Below are positions 1-11,149 of a stretch of DNA of 64,000 bases, piece by piece. The notes beneath the pieces were generated by a model. It was not told the origin of the DNA. It did no database searches and worked only from the letters and a program-made list of their open reading frames with translations. A program made the translations under genes and the position numbers. How positions within the stretch are numbered: the stretch's first letter is position 1; every line of letters begins with the position of its first letter. Source of the stretch: Podarcis raffonei (Eukaryota; Chordata; Lepidosauria; Squamata; Lacertidae); NCBI RefSeq assembly GCF_027172205.1, contig NC_070603.1:6622501-6686500 (forward strand), written 5' to 3'.

Positions 1-62
1 TCCTGTTGTTTCTTTTCTAAAATCTGAAATCCAGCTGATACTTTGACCTGTTGTAACCCTCT

Positions 63-2189
63 TGTTTTAAAGGTATAATGGTCGGAGCTAAACAATATAA
101 ATTGAAAGCTTTCGCAGATGACCTAGTATTGACACTACAGGAGCCAGAATCTAGCACCAAAAGAGTATTAGAACTGATCCAAGAGTTTGGTCATGTAGCA
201 GGATTTAAGTTGAATAAGTTAAAAAACAAAGTTCTTGAGAAAAATTTAATAATGACTGAGAGAGAGAGGTTTCAGAATGAGACAGGTTTAACAGTGGTTA
301 AGAAGGTGAAATATCTGGGGATTAACATGACAGCTAAAAATGGGAATTTATTCAAGGATAATTATGAAAAGTGTTGGTCGGACGTTAAAAGGGATTTAGA
401 AATATGGTCAAACTTGAAGCTTTCCTTGCTGGGCCGAATTGCTGTTATCAAGATGAATGTATTGCCAAGAATGCTGTTTTTGTTTCAATCGTTACAAATA
501 TTAGATAAAATGGACTGTTTCAAGAAGTGGCAGAGAGACATTTCTAAATTTGTCTGGCAGGGCAAGAAACCCAGAATAAAATTTAAAATATTAACTGATG
601 CTAAGGAAAGAGGGGGATTTGCCCTGCCAGACCTTAAACTTTATTATGAATCAGCAGCTTTTTGCTGGTTGAAGGACTGGCTGCTTCTTGAGAACACAGA
701 CATTTTGGACTTAGAAGGTTTCAATAATGCTTTTGGATGGCATGCATACTTGTGGTACGACAAGGTTAAAGCTCGTAAGGCATTTAAAATCCATATTGTC
801 AGGAAAGCATTGTTTAATGTCTGGATACAATATAAAGACTTACTTGAAAATAAAACCCCAAGGTGGTTGTCACCAATGGAGGCAAAAGCTCAAAAAAGGC
901 TCAATATGGAGGCCAAGTGGCCAAAATATTGGGAGATTTTGGAGCAAGAAGGAGATAAATTGAAATTGCAGAGTTTTGAGAAATTAAAAGATAGAGTGCG
1001 AGATTGGCTTCACTATTATCAAATAAGAGAGGTATATAATTTGGACAAAAAAATTGGCTTCCAGGTGGAAAAATCAAAGTTGGAAACAGAACTGTTAGAT
1101 CCCAAAACTAAGATACTTTCAAGAATGTATAACTTGCTGTTAAAATGGAATACTCAAGATGAAACGGTTAAATCTGCTATGATTAAATGGGCACAGGATG
1201 TTGGACATAATATTATGTTTGCTGACTGGGAACAGTTGTGGAACACAGGTATGAAATTTACGGCATGTAATGCTTTAAGAGAGAATATTATGAAAATGAT
1301 ATACAGGTGGTACATGACACCAGTCAAGCTCGCAAAAATCTATCACTTGCCCGATAATAAATGTTGGAAATGTAAAGAAACTGAAGGTACATTCTTTCAC
1401 CTTTGGTGGACATGCCCAAAGTTTAAGGCCTTCTGGGAAATGATATACAATGAATTGAAAAAGGTATTTAAATATACCTTTCTGAAGAAACCAGAGGCCT
1501 TCCTCTTGGGCATTGTCGGCCAATTGGTGCCAAAGAAGGACAGAACTTTTTTTATGTATGCAACAACAGCAGCAAGAATACTCATTGCAAAGCATTGGAA
1601 GACACAAGATTTACCCACCATGGAAGAATGGCTGATGAAGGTGTTGGACTATATGGAACTGGCAGAAATGACTGGCAGAATCCGCAACCAGGGAGAAGAG
1701 TCGGTGGAAGAAGATTGGAAGAAATTTAAAGACTACTTGCAGAAATACTGTAAAATTAAGGAATGTTAGAATGATGTTGGATGGAAAATAAGTGGTATTG
1801 GTAAAAAGTTTTACAAGAATATGCAAGTATGGATTGATAAAGGTTAAAATATATATTTACAATAGGTGATGATATTGAGCTATGAAAAATGGTAGAGGGT
1901 AAGGATTAGCTGAAAGGACTTTTTAAATGGGAATACAAAAGGGGAGGTGTGAGGAGGTCAAAGAATTAAGGAAATGAGACTAAGGACTATTGAAAGATGG
2001 AGTTAATATTGTATTTTTTTGTTTTCTTTCTTATATTTTGCTATTATGATTTTTTCTTATATATATATGCTTTTCCTATGTGTGTTTTTTCTCACTTTTT
2101 TTCTTTAGTTTGTTATTTTTTCTATTTTGTATTGTGTGATTATATGTTTGTGTTTAAAACTTTAATAAATATTTATATATATATATAAA
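63..2189 (+). mobile_element. L1 LINE, 5'-truncated, ORF2 C-terminal part still open
   Basis: A sense-strand open frame of 563 codons (78-1769) starts just before the reverse transcriptase FADD box (residues 12-15), continues through L1-typical text (ERGGFALPDLKLYYE) and ends with the L1 C-terminal cysteine motif CWKC...H...C. An AT-rich 3'UTR with AATAAA at 2164-2169 and a TA-rich tail follows. The 10-bp target-site duplication gtaaccctct lies at 53-62 and 2190-2199. The element lacks ORF1, the endonuclease and half of the RT domain, so it is dead on arrival, but the long frame has no internal stop, which suggests a fairly young insertion. It sits in a TAC3 intron in the same orientation as the gene. 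Confidence 0.93.
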
Positions 2190-2196
2190 GTAACCC

Positions 2197-2228
2197 TCTG
2201 ACAGTAACCCTCTTTTTTTTCTCTGTAG
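2197..2228 (+). promoter_or_regulatory. Branch point and acceptor region of the neurokinin B exon
   Basis: Only 39 bp (2190-2228) separate the end of the L1 from the exon. They contain a ctgac branch-point-like motif at 2197-2201 (fits yUnAy), a run of pyrimidines from about 2209 and the AG at 2227-2228. The splice signals therefore survive, but everything further upstream in the intron is L1 sequence. The branch-point assignment is inferred from motif and spacing. Confidence 0.6.
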
Positions 2229-2282
2229 GAGATATGCATGATTTCTTTGTTGGACTCATGGGGAAAAGGACCACAGACCCTG
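2229..2282 (+). CDS. TAC3: TAC3 exon encoding neurokinin B (partial gene)
   Basis: This 54-nt exon is too short to stand out as an ORF. It is bounded by a pyrimidine tract and acceptor ctctgtag (AG at 2227-2228) and by donor gtaagt at 2283. Read with GA completing an upstream Arg codon, it gives [28 protein letters not shown] (2231-2260) is neurokinin B, with the tachykinin signature FxGLM; the following G is the amide donor and KR the prohormone-convertase site. Neurokinin B acts on the NK3 receptor and in mammals drives GnRH neurons with kisspeptin. The signal-peptide and propeptide exons must lie upstream, beyond position 1. The exon ends in phase 1 and joins the exon at 3187 to give an Asp codon. 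The identification is secure because the peptide is identical to the mammalian one. Confidence 0.97.
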
Positions 2283-3186
2283 GTAAGTGTGTAAGCCAAG
2301 AGATTTCACAATCAAACACACTCCTTGAAAATCTTGATAGGCTTCAATAGATTTCTTGGAAAGTACAGTAAGGGTTCTTTCTTTCAACTTTCTAATTCTT
2401 AGGCAGGGCTGTGTGTTTGATGCAGTTCTATGGAAACGAAGGAGGAAAAACCCAAAACACGGCATTAGTTTTAGAATGCAGTTTCATGGGAATCTGAGTT
2501 TTCATTTTAAAAAGCAATTACCTGGTGGGTTTGGTGGTTAAGGGCCAATATCCAGGGCTTCATCTTTTCAGATTGCATTAAACTAGATCATACAGCAGTG
2601 GAGAAGGTGGAACATGGTAAAGCAGCTACAGCTAAAAGGAAAGCAAAGAACAAGGGTAAGGGAGGAGGAAGGAGAAACTGTCATATTTGTAGTGGGTGAT
2701 TTCTATTTCTTGTTTGGTCTCCTCTATCCCTGGACAAATGGAACTGCAGAAACAGAATCTGGCTATAGCTTGTTTCTTCCCTCCCCACCTTCTATAGTTG
2801 GTCCTCAGGATAAGCACACTCGTTCCTTCAGCTTTCCTCATAGAGACCTTCCATCTTAATGACCACCATTTGAGGTGTAACCAACAGGAGTGAGATGTGT
2901 CCCATCGCTAATGCATGTCTGAATCAATATACTCTCAGAAGAAACTCCATGTGCCCATAGTGGTTATTTATGACTGTCTGAAATGGAAATATTATTCACT
3001 CATAACTCAAGAGTTGAATGAAGAAATAAATTCTGCCATGTTAACTGATTGTAAAGGTTGGGAAACCGGGCAAGGAATCCTTTGATGCCATTACCTTTGA
3101 GTTAGAGGGAAGATGTAGTACTCACCAAAGGGACTGAACAGAAATGCCTCTGGGAAAAATTAACTTGCTTCATTCTCTAATTTCAG

Positions 3187-3261
3187 ATAATCCCACAGAT
3201 GTCAATAAGGGAACACTCACTGGTTTTGGCGACCTAAAGTATTCATTGAATGCAGAATGAG
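3187..3261 (+). CDS. TAC3: TAC3 last coding exon (C-terminal flanking peptide)
   Basis: The acceptor is tttcag (3181-3186). The first two bases complete an Asp codon split with the neurokinin B exon. The frame then reads NPTDVN...GFGDLKY...NAE and stops at TGA 3258-3260. It aligns with the human precursor tail (SPTDVNQENVPSFGILKY...AE) as I recall it, the same length from the Asp to the stop. One base after the stop is a strong donor, gtaagg at 3262-3267. This fits the mammalian gene, in which a final exon is wholly 3'UTR. I could not place that last exon; the AATAAA-like cluster at about 4853-4884 is only a candidate. The intron from 2283 to 3186 holds no recognised element. Confidence 0.93.
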
Positions 3262-3320
3262 GTAAGGAAGAAGGGACCCAGAACCTGACTATAAGGGAGA
3301 GGGATTCTTTGAAATACTGC

Positions 3321-3322
<2 letters not shown>

Positions 3323-3365
<43 letters not shown>
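3323..3365. repeat. (CA)n microsatellite
   Basis: An uninterrupted CA run of about 21 units lies 60 bp after the donor that follows the TAC3 stop codon, so it is probably within the intron of the 3'UTR. Confidence 0.97.
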
Positions 3366-3366
<1 letters not shown>

Positions 3367-5947
3367 AATACATGCACAAATGCAAACACAAGTGCACTCA
3401 CACCTGCTCATACATTTTTCTTTTGTGGTTAAGTTGAAGTGTAGATTCCTGCCCCTCATCATAGAAGAACAATATGTTGATCTCCAGGCATTCCCAGTGC
3501 AAGTCAGAGGCACATTGCAGATGCCACAAACCTGGCACCAATGCCATCTATTCAGTACAACAGGAGCAGGGGAAAAGGATATTTAAAGAGAAATGCTCAT
3601 ACAAGGAACAAAGCTACTTTGATAGGTTGCTGTAGGTAGACCTAGAGACCATGACAAGTCCAACTTTGATGGGTTCACAAGATTGTAATTTACAAGTGGG
3701 AAAATTACACTAGAATTGGTTAGCCCAGTCACTTTTCTGGAAGAAAGCAATGGACAAGAAGTGGTCATGAAATTATTTTCAGAAATCTTATGACATGGTA
3801 TGGCTAGTAGGAGAGAGTAAACTCATAGCTTTTTTTCCCTTTGTGTCTTTAGAATGAGTTTATCCTCTTCTCTTAACTGTATCATTTCATTCATAAAATG
3901 GGTGGAATTGATCAAGGGGTGGCTTTCAGGAGGCAATCTTTCCAACTTGGTTAAGAAAATAAAAGAGAAAGTTACATGTCCTTAAGGTAAAGGTAAAGGG
4001 ACCCCTGGCCGTTAAGTCCTTATTGCAGCATAAAACTATCCTTCTTCTTCTGTTACATGAGGACTATGTTATATGCCAAAGCTGCTTTTTCAGCCATCTG
4101 GGAAAACACTTACCATCTACATCAGGCTGTTAACAGCCAACTGCAACTCCTTTTGATGCCATTTCTCCAATTAGCATAGTGAATGGGTATGTGACCTCCT
4201 TTTTTGTTAACTCTTCAGTTCCAATAATTTGGTGAATGACAGTAGTTATTCCATGAATATGAATTTGTGATGTAATTTCAATGCTGTTGCTGATAAGCCA
4301 ATGACACTTAGACTGTAGAACAATGCTTTCCCTCAGAGCCACTAACTTCTAAATGCTATGCATTTTCAGGATACAGAAAAATCAAGCATTTTGGGAACCT
4401 CACACAGATGAATCAACACTATGCCCACTACTTTCTACTAGTTGGCTCCTGTGCTTCTGTGTGTGTCTACAAGAATTCTATATATTTAACTGAACACTGT
4501 TAGCATGTGGGTGTATGTTGTTGGTATAATGTTTGTGTATACAATACCTAAGTGATGCTGCATGTGTGAAATGGCTATATCGTTGGCTTCACACTTCAGA
4601 CCTTGTTCCCACGTCACTTCAAACACAACTCTGAAACAGAGTTAATGCAGTGGAGTCAGTTCACGAATTCAAATTCAGTTATGAGTCACTTGGTAATAAG
4701 ACAGTGACTCAGCGGCACATAATTTGTCAAAACACTTTCTAGTATGAAATGCAGCTAAAAAATTTTAAACTGTATTTAATAACCTGTGTCTTGCTTTTCT
4801 CTGTCTAAGGTTGAACCCAACGTAGGTAAAAGCCAAAATAATCAAATAAGACAATAAACCACAACCACAATAAACCACAATAAACCACAGCAACTACTAA
4901 AATCCATAAAATATGCAAATTTCATTGCCATTCAGAACTAGAAGCAAGCATTGATGTATCTAATGATGCAACAGGTGGTGGCCTTTTTTCGTGTTCCATC
5001 CTGCCAACATTGCAGATGGCAGTGGAAGTAACAAAGGTCAATTCCAGACTGTTGCTCTTTTGTGGGTGGGATTCAATACCATATCCACACAAATTCATGT
5101 TCTACAAAGTGGATTTCTTGTGCCAGAAACCTGATTCTGAGGAAATTAGGCCTTTTGAAGTAAGGAGGGGCATGTGAAAATGCACTGGGAAGTGTGGGAT
5201 AACAATTGCTTGATGTCACATTGTATGCAAACAAATAATAATAATCAGTAATGAGATTACCTGGAAGCGACTGTGTACTATGCAATCCATGAAGCAGCAG
5301 GAATCTCTATAAATATGTAAAAAATGGTTGCTAGATTTTAAAGGATTTTAAAAATAATATAGAATAGGCAATAACCAAGTTTTTTTTAATATTTCAGATC
5401 CAAGATTAGTAATGAATATAGTTTGCTCCCCCCTCCCTCCCTCTGTCTCACTGTCTTTAATATTACATAATTAGTACTGAACTCAGATGCAATTGTCTTT
5501 TATGCATTTTTTTTACAGAAACCTGTACAAAATAATTAAATGCCCCTCTAGCTCAGATTGAAATCTGAATTTTTAAATTACCCACCTAAAAGTCTTGGCT
5601 ACTATTTTGGACACAATCGTTGAACCAATGCTTTGATAGTTCTCATCAATAATAACGTTTCCACACTGGGTGTGCAAATTTGGCTTGCCAAGCTGATCTC
5701 ACTGTTGCACATACTTGAGGGATAAACAAAAGCTGAACAAGGCAGTAGCATGGGCCTGTAGGATACAGATCAGGTGTGCACATTATGTTCCAAAAGCAGC
5801 CATCCCCACTGGAAAACTGATACAAAACTGCTTAATCTTGAGCAAGTGCCATTGAAATTCTTGCTCCAATAGAGAAACTGAAGTAATAGTTTTGGTTTAA
5901 CAAACAAAACATTGGAAATGTGTTGTTCTGAGTGAAACACAAAAGCT
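3366..5947. other. TAC3 downstream region, no gene recognised
   Basis: No coding exon or clear transposon body was seen here. It may contain the TAC3 3'UTR exon. Tandem acaataaacc units at 4852-4889 supply several AATAAA motifs. A short SINE remnant lies at 3984-4019. Confidence 0.5.
3984..4019 (-). mobile_element. SINE remnant (3' tail only)
   Basis: The sequence ggtaaagggacccctgg matches the tail of the tRNA-derived SINE family found many times in this window, in reverse orientation. Only about 36 bp are present. Confidence 0.7.
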
Positions 5948-6220
5948 TGCTGTGGGTTAAACCACAGAGCCTAGGACTTGCCAATCAGAAGGTCGGCGGT
6001 TCGAATCCCCGCGACGGGGTGAGCTCCCATTGCTCGGTCCCTGCTCCTGCCAACCTAGCAGTTCGAAAGCACATGTAAGTGCAAGTAGATAAATAGGTAC
6101 CACTCCGGCGGGAAGGTAAATGGTGTTTCTGTGCACTGCTCCGGTTCGCCAGAAGCGGCTTAGTCATGCTGGCCACATGACCCAGAAGCTGTATGCCAGC
6201 TCCCTCGGCCAATAAAGCGA
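5948..6220 (+). mobile_element. tRNA-derived SINE (family A), 3' truncated
   Basis: The head reads gctgtgggttaaaccacaga and continues into a B box (ggttcgaatcc). The body has the family's conserved gcaagtagataaataggtac block and ends at ccaataaagcga, without the usual tail. The open frames here, read antisense, are not genes. The same recurrent ORF appears in every copy of the SINE. Confidence 0.93.
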
Positions 6221-7292
6221 TTCCAAGACAGGGAACTGTGCTGAATGTTGGAACCAATTTAACTTCAGCCTTCTCTGCCCCCCTTGATCTCTCATACAGG
6301 TATCCATGTAGGAGTGTGGACAGTCACAATGTCTGCAGGACCTCAAGAAACCAACACAAAGCTGATTTCATCCACCAAAGCCCAGCACACTCTCAACCAA
6401 ACCAGAACCCTTTGGTGTACTATGGAGACCTCATATTGTCCTGTGCTTCCTTGTTGCCATGTTCTTTTCCTTAATTCTGCCCTTTATTCCAGCCTTTTCC
6501 TCACTGTAACTCTCTAGTGTTCACTGTTTGGGAATTTTGAAAGTAACCCTTCCCCATGGTGCTTTGGCCCTCTGTGCAAAATCACCCTCCCTGCCCACCC
6601 TTTTGTGGCACAGATTAAGAACACCTCAAAATCTTCTACAATTACAGGGTTTTTACTTATGACCTGCCACTGTGTGTCTCTCGTTCTTTCTTTGTTATTT
6701 AATAAAATTGTGGAGGGGATTCTGCTGTCACAAAACGAACCAACACAGTTTAAAATGGTGTAACTTACTGGCCTACAGCGCAAGTTGTTGATGAGAGTCT
6801 GGGCATAGTTCAATCATAAAAAGCTATGATCTGTGCACATAAAGTCCCTGGCTCAATTCCCAGTATCTCTGATTGAAAACTATCTCAGGTGCGGATGGCT
6901 AGGAAACACTTCTGCCTTAAGCACTGAAACACTCAGAGAATATTATAAAATCCTGGTTAGCAGGATAGAGCGTTCCTTGGTCTCACAGCGTCAGCTAGAA
7001 ATTTGTCTCTTGAGCTGCTTCTTCGTGTATTTACATTCCCCAACTCTAAGTTCCCCAGCCTCCTCAGCACCACAGACTTTTGACTACCCCTTTCTGCCAA
7101 TAACACAGCACCTCTGTTAATTATTTTTTCAAATGAGATGGACCTGGCCTCAGACCTGCTTGGAAGTTGAGCCAGATAGGTGGAACTGCTAGAATGTAGC
7201 CTCACTGAAAGTTAATTCACTGGAACTGGGCTCCGAAGTTTGAGTTAACCTTTTTCTATTTCCTGGGCCTGGGTAGAGGTTTTTTCTTTTCC

Positions 7293-7402
7293 AAGGATGG
7301 AGAACCTGTGGCTCCAGCTCCCACCTGCCCCAGCCAGTTTCGTCAGGGATGATGGGTGTTGTGATCCAGCAGTGGAGTGGTGCTGGTTTCTCATGCCTTC
7401 TT
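7293..7402. mobile_element. Old fold-back hAT-like MITE
   Basis: A degenerate palindrome: aaggatggagaacctgtggc on the left pairs loosely with the right arm, around a gatgatgggtgttgtgatcc core. It resembles the ccctccagatgtt / gggagttgtagtcc fold-back family seen in better copies at 47.6 and 53.2 kb. Confidence 0.5.
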
Positions 7403-9489
7403 CAGCCATGCTTAATATCAGAATCCAAAAGCCTTGATGGAGCAAACTAATATTCCATTCTAGTCCTGCATTCGGTTTCCAGCGGTGGCCAGCCACATCA
7501 GCCTTCAAAATTTATCACGGAATTCATTTAAAATTACTCTACACATTTCTTTTCTGCTGTCTGTGGAGGAAATTGTCCTGTGCTAAACACCCATGGTCAG
7601 AATTGTTACCGTACTGAGCTAAATGAACTCAGCATACGGTGGCTTCATGCATTTGCATTGTAACAGACAGCACAAAAGAGTGATTGAAAGCAACCGTTGC
7701 AGATTTACCATAATTGCAAAACAGCCCTTATGTTCAACATTCTACCACTGTTCATTTTACATAAAATTAACGCACACGGCAAAGTTTGCATATTTAGTAG
7801 CCTACAGTATCTTATTTTGCTGCGTGATTCTATCACAAGTAATAGTGTGTTCTTTTTGTTCCTCCCATTTATTTTGTTTGGCAATTTATGTAAGGTAATT
7901 CAATTAAGTATGATTCACTAATTACTATTTTATTACTGTTATTTCTTTAATGCATATCAATATATCTCATAATATGCTGTTTTTGATTATGCCTGCCTGG
8001 GCTGTGAGGTACATCACGCTACTAAATGTATCTCTTAACTTAATTATTTCTGGAGGAGCCATGTAGGCAGTCTGTATTCAGTCTGCTCCCACCACTATTA
8101 TGGGAAGCAGTGTACGTATGACGTTAGCTACAATCCATATCTATTCTGTATTTATCCTGTCACTTCTTATGAAAGTGATGCATTTTGATGCAGTTTTCCC
8201 CAACCTAGCTTCAATCCAAATTGAGAAAAACCTTTCTATGTGCATTCACTAATCTTATCTGCTTTGGTGTGTCTTGTTCTCTTGGCACAAGGAAACAGTT
8301 CTGTAGTAAGGATTAAAGAGTAAGATGAGCTGAGCAAGTTGTCAAAACATGGAATCTGTGGAAAGGGTTCCCCATATTATATTTGATTCCACAGTACAGA
8401 AACCTCTAAAATGTATCCATCAAATTGGGCAGGCAGCTCGCTGGCACCTACCTCCCTATACAACAAATTCAGCAAGCACAGGACATTAAAATCTTAATTT
8501 TTTCACTTGGCTCTAGAGTCCACCCATTAGAGGTCTACATTCTCAGTGATAAGCTTACAGATGGGATGAGAACCTTGTGTTTGTGAAGTAGTAGTACTGA
8601 ATGTACTATAGTTCCCTCTTGGATTTATTTCCATGGAACTGCTTCTTCTCACTTCAATTTTCCATTTCCACCCTCTTTTAAAAAACATTTAAATCAAATT
8701 AAACACTTGTAGGTGAAAATGGTTCCAAGTTTCTCTCTCACCGCCCCTCAACGTTTTGCATTCCCAGTGCAACTCTTCACATCAGTATTTATGCTGAAGC
8801 CAACTGGTAAGGAAAATATAAAAAGCTTGTGGCTTTGAAATAAGTCCAGACAAATGATAAAATAATCATGGATATCAAAGAACACACTGCTTATTTACAG
8901 AGTTGTGTCTCTCGTGCATCAGAAGAATCAGTTCCCATAGAAAATTCTGCTTTTGTCTGCCCTGCTGTAGCACAAAAGCCATTCACTTCAGAAAAATTGA
9001 CTTCAAAAAGAAGAAATAATCCTATTTTAGATTAGCAACAAGGGTAATTTAACAGGGGGGGGGGATGCCTATCTGATGTCTCCGCTATCTGAAAAGGTAC
9101 ATTACATCTTAAAATCCAAGAGACCTCCCTGGGAGTGATAAAAAAGGGGGGGCACACCAAAAAACAGTATTTACACAAAACTTCATAGGAAGAAGAATTT
9201 ACACAGGGTGCTGCTCCCACACTAGGAAAATAAGGTTCTCTGGATACTGACGGGAGACTGCCATCTTGTGTGTTTAACTTTATATTGCAGCTTTGTAATA
9301 ACCAGAGCAAATTGTTCGGTTGCATAAGAGGGCGCCAGTCAAATTAAACAACTAGCTGCTTCAGTACAGTATAATGATCAAAGCAACTTCGGCAAGTGCT
9401 CATCATGCTACCTAAAATGAGGACTTTTACTCATCCAAGCATTTCTGAAGGAGACAAGAGTGCTCATTATGCTAAGAAGTTTTAAATTT
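7403..9489. other. Intergenic, nothing recognised
   Basis: AT-rich single-copy-looking DNA between TAC3 and ZBTB39. I saw no exon with splice sites and recognisable protein text, and no clear repeat ends. A purine/G-run patch lies near 9054-9065. Confidence 0.5.
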
Positions 9490-9567
9490 CCCTTCCAGTA
9501 GCACCTTAAAGACCAACTAAGTTAGTTCTTGGTATGAGCTTTCGTGTGCATGCACACTTCTTCAGAT
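9490..9567 (-). repeat. 78-bp interspersed repeat, copy 1
   Basis: This segment is identical over its whole 78 bp to 16172-16249. It carries a 14-bp palindrome, gtgtgcatgcacac, next to a cgaaagctcatacc motif (reverse strand). Both copies diverge at the same points at both ends, so it behaves as a defined unit. It is abundant in reptile DNA from my experience, but I cannot assign it to a class. Confidence 0.75.
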
Positions 9568-9574
9568 ACACTGA

Positions 9575-10475
9575 AACTCATTTATATCCCACCCTTTTCT
9601 CCAAAGAACCTAAGGTATCATATATGGTTCTTCCCCTCATTTAATCCCCCTAACATCCCTGTGAGGTAGATTAGTCCAAGAGGCAGTGAGTGGCCCAGTA
9701 AGCTTCATAGCTGAGTGGAGATTTGAACTGTTGTAAACAAAATTTGCCCTTTTCCCTTATCCAAGAGCCCATATAGAGTCCTTACATAGGTTCCCTATTG
9801 GTAGGAGAGAATAACAGAGGCCAGCCAGAGAATATTGAGAAGCAAAGCAGCTAGTAAGCTTGATCTTTATTGAACTGTTGCAACAGGGTGCTCCCCCCAC
9901 CCGCAGGAGAGAGGAGAGACCCAGAAAAATAAAGACTTTTGAAATTCCAATCCTGTAGATCAGGACCACCCCCAGAAACATCATACATACATCACAGAAA
10001 CGGTGTAATGTAAGACCACCGCTCAGATACATCATACCTACATCACAAAAAGGTGGTCTAAAACAGAAAATTTGAATATTGTTTTTCTCCTGTCGTTGTT
10101 TATCTCCTGTCTGGCAGGTTACTTGATTGGATTTCCTGGGTAGCCTGGCCAGTCTTTTGTAATGATAAATACTTAGTTCCTGGGCCAGGTCACAGGCTCA
10201 CACCCTATTCGAACACAGACATACCCTTAAGACAGGATTTGTGAGGAAAGAGACAATGGGAGGTTTCCCACTTTGACCTTGCAGAGAAAACATTGGCTCA
10301 GTTTAGGAATCAAAATGGTTCCAGGTTGGTCTTCCTGTGCTGATCTATGTATGTGCTTGGTTTGTACACTTATGAACATTACCATATGTCTAAGACCATA
10401 AAATTCCTATCACAGAACTCTGGTCTCCCAGGTCTAGTCCGACACTAACCACTACACCACACTGGATTTTCCAAG
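9575..10475 (-). mobile_element. tRNA-derived SINE (family B), split by a solo LTR
   Basis: Reading on the - strand, a tRNA-like head (gtgtggtgtagtggttag) and B-box region lie at about 10415-10475, and the body and 3' part (ggtgggatataaatgagttt) at 9575-9728. A 686-bp LTR separates the two halves. A second, uninterrupted member of this family is at 40011-40262. Confidence 0.75.
9729..10414. mobile_element. Solo LTR fossil
   Basis: The segment begins TGTTG and ends ATCACA, and a 4- to 5-bp direct repeat gaac(t) flanks it (9725-9728 and 10415-10418). The surrounding SINE resumes on each side. This is the pattern of a solitary long terminal repeat of a retrovirus-like or Ty3-like element. It shares an internal block (cttgatctttattgaa...ttgcaacagg) with 11291-11835. 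No internal genes are present. Confidence 0.7.
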
Positions 10476-10883
10476 ATAGGTTTCTCATGCACTGGCTACT
10501 TACCTACCTTATCAGAATCAGGGGAAATGTTTCTTTTGAGTCTATAGGACTTTCCTACTGAGACTGCAAACTATGCCTATTTATCTAGAACAATTATCTT
10601 TGAAATCAATGGGACTTGTTTCAGGATAGACAGGCATGCATTAGGTTGAGGGGCAAAAGCAGCAGTATTCAGTTTTAACAGACTTGTCTTGAAGTCCAGT
10701 CCAAGTTTGGAACACACTTTCTGTTTCTTTCCAAGTTTGCATAGCTTTGTTTGGTTTGCATGTGTAGTACGTTTGAAGTACTTTCAAAATAAATCAGCAG
10801 CAGCAGCAACAATAAATGCACAACGTTTCAGCAACATTCTTTGTTGCTGATGCTAACAACAGCAAACACACATTCTAGCCAAT

Positions 10884-11149
10884 GTGAGTTTTGAATTTGA
10901 ATCATATCTACGGAAGCCAAAAACATCTCACAAAAGAGCATGTGCCACAGCTGGAAACGGAAGTTCTAGTTTCATAATTCACACTGTGTGGTGCAGTCTT
11001 TCCTTTCTATGCGGAAACACCTCTGCCCCTCAATTTACACGATTGCAGGTTCACACTGAATTTCTCCTTAACAGTGAAGCATACCTGGCAACTATGCTCA
11101 TCCAGTTTGCAGAATAGTGCTTGCTGCATATGGAAAATGTATCTTATAG
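10884..11149. other. Intergenic, nothing recognised
   Basis: No repeat ends or coding text were recognised between the split SINE and the next hAT-like element. Confidence 0.4.

Noticed and set aside
3317-3513. Cys/Val-rich antisense frames across the CA repeat
   Set aside because: They are simple-repeat translations.
5948-6060. tRNA genes, because of clear A and B boxes
   Set aside because: The boxes belong to SINE heads followed by SINE bodies; no complete cloverleaf with acceptor stem was seen.
5985-6257. A recurring 60-90 codon frame (GHVASMTKPLLANQSSARK-type text) at 6.0, 13.0, 14.9, 30.2, 43.6, 47.8 and 51.1 kb
   Set aside because: It is the antisense reading of the tRNA-derived SINE in every case, not a gene family.
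9054-9345. A third LTR related to those at 9.7 and 11.3 kb
   Set aside because: Only a short acagggtgctgctccc similarity was seen, with no ends or duplication.
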